Source: CBDTYW01 sp965364735 (GTDB lineage Bacteria; Actinomycetota; Nitriliruptoria; Nitriliruptorales; Nitriliruptoraceae). Taken from it: a stretch of DNA of 18,643 nucleotides. The notes beneath the pieces are model-generated. The model was not told where the DNA came from and searched no databases. It was given only the letters and a program-made list of their open reading frames with translations. Where the stretch lies: NCBI GenBank assembly GCA_965364735.1, contig CBDTYW010000043.1, positions 1 to 18,643 of the forward strand, written 5' to 3'. The position numbers and the translations under genes were made by a program. The number at the start of each line of letters is the position of its first letter. The first letter of the stretch is position 1. Shown here piece after piece: positions 14,554-18,643 of the stretch.

Positions 14554-15450
14554 TCACGGATGGAGGGGGTGTCGGAGGGCGATGAGATCCACGACGACGG
14601 GCGCGACCACGCGGGGGTGGTCGCTCCCGGCACGGGCCGCGGCCTGCTGGAGCAGCTCAGCGGCGGCTGCGTCGGTGACGTCGGGCAGAGCAGATGCCCA
14701 GTCGTCGCGTCCGTGAACCCACGTCCCGAGCCACGTTGCCAAGATCTCCCCCACGACGTCCGATGCGCCGCCTTCAACGATCCCGCGCGCCGCGGTGAGG
14801 AAGAGCTCGTACGGCGACGCGGCCACCCATCCGCCCTCGGCTGTCGAGACCGCGGGCGCAGCGCTCGCGGGCAGGCGGAGCCCGGTGGTCGCGATCAGCA
14901 CGAGCGCCTCGACCTCGTCCGCGCGGGGGTGCCGAGGAGCTGGCGGCGCAACCGCGGCGTGCAGGGTGGTGGTGCCGGCATGACCGCGCAGGAGGTGGGC
15001 GACCCGCACGGTGCGGTCCGCGACGGTCTCACGCGGTGCGTCCCCGCCGAGCAGGGCGCTGAGGTCGAAGGACGGACCGAGCGCGTCTCGGTCGGACTCG
15101 ACCTCGACGATGACGTGGAGCAGCAGCTCACCGGACGGACAGACTGCGCCGAGCTGCATGAGCTCGGCGACGTCGGCGGCCACGGAGCGGAGCTCGTCGG
15201 AGCCTCGCCCCTGCAGCCCGATGCCGACCGGCATCGCCGCGACGATCTGGCCGACGTCGAGCGCTCGCCCTCCGGTCGCGCCCGCGACCAACCACCGCGC
15301 GGCCGACGGCGAGGCCGCAGCCTCCCGCTCCGCCTCGGTGCGCTCACGGTCCCGACGGGCCTCCCCCGCGCTCCCCGCGTTCGCCTGGAGCCGCTGCAGG
15401 TGGGCCGCGCGGCGCGCATCACGGCCGGCCTTGGACTTCTTCTTCGCCAC
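14554..15450 (-). CDS. Unrecognised protein with basic N-terminus
   Basis: This is a 298-residue protein that I do not recognise. It opens with a strongly basic, probably coiled segment (MAKKKSKAGRDARRAAHLQR, then further Arg/Glu-rich sequence to residue 50). The rest is a soluble Ala/Val/Leu-rich alpha/beta-looking domain with repeated acidic-hydrophobic helices, such as ELRSVAADVAELMQLG and DEVEALVLIATTGLRLP. No catalytic motif, signal peptide or membrane span is seen. The basic start could contact nucleic acid or ribosome, but that is speculation. The GTG at 15450 has GAGG 6 bases upstream. It is directly upstream of the zinc-ribbon peptidase on the same strand with a 12-bp gap, so the two are likely cotranscribed. 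Confidence 0.7.
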   Translation of the reverse strand: MAKKKSKAGRDARRAAHLQRLQANAGSAGEARRDRERTEAEREAAASPSAARWLVAGATGGRALDVGQIVAAMPVGIGLQGRGSDELRSVAADVAELMQLGAVCPSGELLLHVIVEVESDRDALGPSFDLSALLGGDAPRETVADRTVRVAHLLRGHAGTTTLHAAVAPPAPRHPRADEVEALVLIATTGLRLPASAAPAVSTAEGGWVAASPYELFLTAARGIVEGGASDVVGEILATWLGTWVHGRDDWASALPDVTDAAAAELLQQAAARAGSDHPRVVAPVVVDLIALRHPLHP

Positions 15451-15871
15451 CGGGCCCTCGGAGTTCGTGGACTCGACAGGCTACTCGTGCGGCCTCGCGC
15501 ATGGCCTGCGCGCGCACCATCCCGCCGGGAAGAAATGTCTAGGATCGCCGTGGATCGGCAGATATCGTGGTTTCCATCGGCAGGAACGGAAGGACCGCCA
15601 GCCGGTGACAACGCCGAGGTCGGGCGTGTCCGCGACGACGTGAGCAGCTCGCAATGGCTGCCCTGTCAGCGCGCAGGACGCAGAAGATCTCGAACGCGGT
15701 CACCAGTCGTGCTGGAGGACCAACGATTCCGTCGAGACGCGATCCGCACGAACACGCGGCGTCCTCGGACGCGACGTGGCGAGCGGACGGCGTGATCAGA
15801 GGTTCCCTCGCGAAGGAGCCGACGGTCGAACCACGACGCCGTCAACAATGCCGGGTACGGCAGTACCCCGG
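15451..15871 (+). other. 421-bp stretch with no convincing gene
   Basis: No frame here looks like protein: the short open frames are Arg-rich shadows. On the minus strand TAGCCT (15483-15478) could be the -10 of the unknown gene, giving a leader of about 21 bases. On the plus strand TAGGAT (15540-15545) could start a long leader for the methyltransferase. GAAGGAG at 15812-15818 looks like a ribosome site but no ATG, GTG or TTG follows at working distance. A strong hairpin, GGGTAC (15853-15858), GGCA, GTACCC (15863-15868), lies just before the chosen methyltransferase ATG. I could match no known riboswitch or structural RNA. Confidence 0.5.
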
Positions 15872-16588
15872 ATGGAACACACGACGTCATCGACCTCCGT
15901 GGACGCGACCACGGGGGTCGAACCCTTTTCCAAGGTCGGCGCCTCGTCTGGTTCGCTGAGGTTCCCGACCATCGGCATCGCGATCGACCCTGTCCCGTTC
16001 GACGAGCTCTACACCGATGCCGACGGCGACGCGGCTCAGATCCCGTGGGCACGCCTCGCCCCGCACCCCCTGCTGAAGAGCTGGGCGGGGGCGCTCGACG
16101 GCGGGGTCGCGGGCCTGCGGACCCTGGTCGTCGGGGCGGGGCTCGGCGACGACGCCGGCTGGCTCGCCGAGCAGGGCGCGATCGTCACGGCGTTCGACCT
16201 GAGCCCGAAGGCCGTGGCCTGGGCGTCGTCGCGGTTCCCGGACATCGCCTTCCACGTCGGCGATCTGCTCCGGCCTGACCCGGCCTGGCGTCAGGCGTTC
16301 GAGCTCGTCGTCGAGGTCCGCACCATCCAGTCACTGCGTCCGGCGGTCCGAGCGCCAGCCGCGGCGAACGTCGGCGCGATGGTGAGCCCCGGTGGACTTC
16401 TGGTGCTGATCGCCCACATGGCGACGTCCGACGCTGCAGCCGCGAGGATCGAAGGGCCACCGTGGCCTCTCGCCCCGGCCGAGCTGGCGGACGTCCGTGC
16501 GACGGGCCTCGACCGGCTGGCCCTGGATCACCCGAGCACGCCCGAGGAGGTCATGGAGATCGTCGCGACGTTCACACGTCCGTCGTGA
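15872..16588 (+). CDS. Class I SAM-dependent methyltransferase
   Basis: This 238-residue (from the chosen ATG) methyltransferase shows motif I as LVVGAGLGDDAGWLAEQG, the acidic end of strand 2 as AFDLSPKAVAWASSRF, and a motif-II Asp in FHVGDLLRP. FELVVEVRTIQSLRP and VSPGGLLVLIA complete the Rossmann core. The EVxTIQSLRP stretch matches a common actinobacterial subgroup near the thiopurine/tellurite methyltransferase-like families; its substrate is unknown. The start is uncertain: the first conserved segment (PFDELYTDADGDAAQIPW) begins near 15999, and ATGs at 15848 and 15872 and a GTG at 15776 are all in frame without good ribosome sites. The 3' end overlaps the convergent amidase gene by 17 bp. 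Confidence 0.78.
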   Translation: MEHTTSSTSVDATTGVEPFSKVGASSGSLRFPTIGIAIDPVPFDELYTDADGDAAQIPWARLAPHPLLKSWAGALDGGVAGLRTLVVGAGLGDDAGWLAEQGAIVTAFDLSPKAVAWASSRFPDIAFHVGDLLRPDPAWRQAFELVVEVRTIQSLRPAVRAPAAANVGAMVSPGGLLVLIAHMATSDAAAARIEGPPWPLAPAELADVRATGLDRLALDHPSTPEEVMEIVATFTRPS

Positions 16589-17996
16589 CCGAACGCGGAC
16601 CGGGTGTCGCCGTCCGCTGCCAGGGCTGCGCCGCCTCGAGCTCGTAGGCGAGCTCCAGCAGGGTGCGTTCGTCGCCGATCCGCCCGCCGACCATGATCCC
16701 GATCGGGAGCCCTTCTGCGCTGCGTCCGAGCGGCAGGGTGATCGCCGGCGTCCCTGACAGGTTCTGTGCAGGCGTGAACGGCACCCACTCCTCCACGCGC
16801 TCACGGTGGACGTCGAACTCGAGGTCGATGGCGAGGTGGCCGATCGGCGGTGGCGGTGTCCCGTTGGTCGGGCTCATGACGACGTCGTACCCCTCGAGGG
16901 AGGCCTCGTACACGCCGGGGACGGCCTTGAGGCGGCGCATCGCACCGGGCACGTGCCGGAGGTTGCGACGGAAGTTCCCGCTGAGACCTCGCGTCCACGG
17001 CTCGAGGTGCGACGGCCTGAACCGGCGACCGTTCAGCTCGAAGCCAATCATCGAGACCCCGGCTGCGAGCAGGCCCCAGTAGAGGAGGAAGTCGTCGGCG
17101 AGCTCGCGGCCGAACGGCACGGGGATGATGGTGACATCGTGACCGAGGGTCTCGCAGAGGCGGCCAGCGTCGGCGATCGCCGTCGCCACGTCCGGGTGCA
17201 ACGCACGCCCCGTCGGGGTCTCGACGACCAGCGCGATCCGCAGGCGTCGCTGGGATGGCCCCGTGACCTCACCGATGAGCGGCATGCCGACTGCCGGCTT
17301 CACCCGCTCGGCTGCCGCATGGAAGGCTGCTGTGTCGCGGACGGTCGTGGTCACGACGCCCGGCACCGCGACGTCGATGGGGAGCTGATCGGCCCGGTCC
17401 AAGGCCACCATGCGGCCACGCGACGGCTTCAGGCCGACAAGGCCGCAGGCCGAGGCGGGGATCCTGATGGAGCCACCGCCGTCGGTCGCGTGCGCGATCG
17501 GGACGACGCCGGCGGCGACGAGGGCGGCCGCGCCGCCGCTCGACCCCCCCACGCTGCGCGTCAGGTCCCACGGGTTGCGCGTCGGCAGCGACCCCGCGGG
17601 CTCGGTCGTCGCGGTCAGCCCGTACTCGGGCGTGGCCGACTTGCCGAGGCTGACCAGGCCGGTCGCGAGGAACTGCTGCACCGACGGCGAGGTCCGCTCC
17701 GACAGGTGCGAGCCGAGTCCGGCCGACCCGAACCCCGTCACCACGCCGGCCACGGCCTCGAGATCCTTGATGTAGGTCGGGACTCCGGCCATCGCCGGAC
17801 GCGATGAGGTCGGTGCATCGTCGAGGAGCCGTGCCTGGGCCCGCGCCTGGGCGGCCGTGCGGGTGACGACCGCCGCCAGCGCCGGGTCCGCGACTCCGGC
17901 TCGGGAGAGCGCTGCCTCGACGACCTCGAGGGCGGTGACGTCTCGGGCGGCGATCCTCGCCGCCGTCTCGGTCGCGTCCCAGTCGTCCATCTGCAT
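16572..17996 (-). CDS. Amidase-signature family hydrolase
   Basis: This 474-residue hydrolase of the amidase-signature family cleaves a carboxamide or related C-N bond. The Ser-cisSer-Lys triad is visible and correctly spaced: K77 (GVPTYIKDLE), S152 (SVGGSSGGAAAL) and nucleophile S176 (DGGGSIRIPAS). The 75- and 24-residue intervals equal those in FAAH. The C-terminal AQNLSGTPAITLPLG and GLPIGIMVGG segments are also typical. It is not GatA by context, since gatB and gatC are absent; substrates of such stand-alone members range from aryl amides to 6-aminohexanoate dimers. The ATG at 17996 has GAGGA about 7 bases upstream. The frame extends to 18518 but the extra part is antisense to the sensor gene. 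Confidence 0.92.
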   Translation of the reverse strand: MQMDDWDATETAARIAARDVTALEVVEAALSRAGVADPALAAVVTRTAAQARAQARLLDDAPTSSRPAMAGVPTYIKDLEAVAGVVTGFGSAGLGSHLSERTSPSVQQFLATGLVSLGKSATPEYGLTATTEPAGSLPTRNPWDLTRSVGGSSGGAAALVAAGVVPIAHATDGGGSIRIPASACGLVGLKPSRGRMVALDRADQLPIDVAVPGVVTTTVRDTAAFHAAAERVKPAVGMPLIGEVTGPSQRRLRIALVVETPTGRALHPDVATAIADAGRLCETLGHDVTIIPVPFGRELADDFLLYWGLLAAGVSMIGFELNGRRFRPSHLEPWTRGLSGNFRRNLRHVPGAMRRLKAVPGVYEASLEGYDVVMSPTNGTPPPPIGHLAIDLEFDVHRERVEEWVPFTPAQNLSGTPAITLPLGRSAEGLPIGIMVGGRIGDERTLLELAYELEAAQPWQRTATPGPRSVTTDV

Positions 17997-18067
17997 CGTC
18001 AGTCCTCGTGTGGGAGGGTCAGCAGACCAGCGAGGACCGCCGTTCGGCAAGCACGGGAAACACTTGC

Positions 18068-18643
18068 ATGGGCCATCAGACCGCCGACCTCGAACGCATG
18101 GACACCTCTGGCACACATGCGCGGACGCGTGGCCAGGGTCGCACCTCGCTCCGGCGCCGGTTCGCTCTGGTCGGCCTGCTCGTGCTCGGCGCCTTCGCCG
18201 CGCTGACGATGCAGATCGCCGACATGGTGCAGGCGCGCAGCACAGCGCAGCTGCACGGCTCCGTCGACAAGATCTCTGGCATGATCCGAGCAGACGCCGT
18301 GGCCTCGCTCGACGACGACCTTCACCTGACGCACCTCCTCGGGAGCCTGCGCGCATCGAACGACGTCGTGGACACGGTCCTGCTCGACGGCGACGGCCGC
18401 ATCCTCGCCGACGGCACCCAGTCGAACCTGCGCCGCGGCATGCCCTTCGAGGCGGGCAACGACGATCTGCTGTCGGAGACCCACGGGCATTCACAGTCGG
18501 GCGAGGTCTACGAGTCACGGTGGCCGCTGCTCGTCGATGGCGAGGTCGTCGGAGCGTTCGCGATGTCCGTGGACCTCACCGAGCAGCATGCTGAGCTGGC
18601 GCTGATGCGGCTGCAGCTCATGCTGGGTGGCCTCGGCATCGCG
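18068..18643 (+). CDS. Membrane sensor protein, N-terminal part (runs off window)
   Basis: The frame is open from the ATG at 18068 to the window edge (192 codons). A second in-frame ATG at 18098 is an equally possible start; neither has a strong ribosome site, and GGGA lies 8-9 bases before the first. After a basic segment (TSLRRRFA) comes a membrane helix at about residues 33-49 (LVGLLVLGAFAALTM). An extracytoplasmic domain of about 125 residues follows, with VDTVLLDGDGRILADGT and YESRWPLLVDGEVVGAFAMSVDL, a Cache/PAS-like beta pattern. A second membrane helix begins at the end (LMLGGLGIA). This is the architecture of a sensor histidine kinase, diguanylate cyclase or chemoreceptor; the output domain lies beyond the window. 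It is divergent from the amidase across 71 bp. Confidence 0.8.
   Translation, partial: MGHQTADLERMDTSGTHARTRGQGRTSLRRRFALVGLLVLGAFAALTMQIADMVQARSTAQLHGSVDKISGMIRADAVASLDDDLHLTHLLGSLRASNDVVDTVLLDGDGRILADGTQSNLRRGMPFEAGNDDLLSETHGHSQSGEVYESRWPLLVDGEVVGAFAMSVDLTEQHAELALMRLQLMLGGLGIA

Noticed and set aside
13792..15795. 667-codon plus-strand open frame
   Set aside because: It runs antisense through the zinc-ribbon peptidase and the unknown gene. Both minus-strand genes have coherent proteins, while this one has no domain and biased Arg/Val/Asp content.
15812..15818. GAAGGAG as ribosome site of the methyltransferase
   Set aside because: No ATG, GTG or TTG in any frame follows at 4-10 bases, and the in-frame ATGs are 30 and 54 bases away.
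15913..15925. GGGGGTCGAACCC, resembling a tRNA T-arm
   Set aside because: It lacks the GTTCRA core, and no acceptor, D or anticodon arm could be built around it. It lies inside the methyltransferase frame.
17997..18518. N-terminal extension of the amidase
   Set aside because: The added 174 residues are Arg/Cys-rich and antisense to the sensor gene. The family start fits 17996.
1..18643. Mobile element, defence island or CRISPR in the window
   Set aside because: No transposase, integrase, restriction, toxin or Cas-like protein, and no repeated spacer array or terminal repeats were seen on either strand.

Overview
The window is GC-rich chromosomal DNA from what looks like a high-GC actinobacterium. 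The supporting signs are pervasive G/C third positions, several GTG starts with Shine-Dalgarno sites, TANNNT-type -10 boxes, an F420-type LLM oxidoreductase, and a DesA3-like desaturase paired with its ferredoxin reductase. An Acidimicrobiia-like lineage is possible, but that is a guess from gene content. I see no tRNA, rRNA, CRISPR array, insertion sequence, integrase or phage gene. The window reads as compact core/accessory metabolism rather than an island.

Region by region. 1-180 is the 5' part of a secreted protein on the minus strand. It diverges from a MerR-type regulator (315-1046). Downstream on the plus strand lie a flavin/[2Fe-2S] reductase (1149-2240), a membrane acyl-CoA/lipid desaturase (2252-3394) and a small HEFAH zinc metallopeptidase (3400-4083), separated by 11 and 5 bp. 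The 9-mer TGCAACAGT occurs upstream of both merR and the reductase and is a candidate operator. The reductase would pass NAD(P)H electrons through FAD and the [2Fe-2S] centre to the di-iron desaturase. The regulator presumably tunes membrane unsaturation.

4084-6499 (minus) is a copper efflux pair: a small chaperone (copZ-like) and a Cu+ P1B ATPase (copA-like). A GNAT acetyltransferase (6604-7071) is divergent, followed by a 102-residue membrane protein (7119-7427). On the minus strand 9962-7434 reads surE, then a TauE/SafE-type permease (4-bp stop/start overlap), then an aldo/keto reductase. An alpha/beta hydrolase (10075-11109) faces an F420-type LLM oxidoreductase (11111-12121).

12171-15450 holds mostly poorly understood genes. 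They are a membrane-anchored DUF1353 protein, a divergent putative lipoprotein, a double zinc-ribbon metallopeptidase of the Peptidase_Mx kind, and an unrecognised 298-residue protein immediately upstream of it. A 421-bp stretch with no convincing gene follows. Then come a class I SAM methyltransferase, a convergent amidase-signature hydrolase, and the first 192 codons of a membrane sensor that runs off the window.

All five convergent gene pairs end within 6 bp of each other or overlap, leaving almost no room for ordinary terminators. I did not find a clear new multi-gene defence or mobile system. The most promising points are the MerR-linked desaturase cluster with its extra peptidase and repeated motif, and the zinc-ribbon peptidase/unknown pair.
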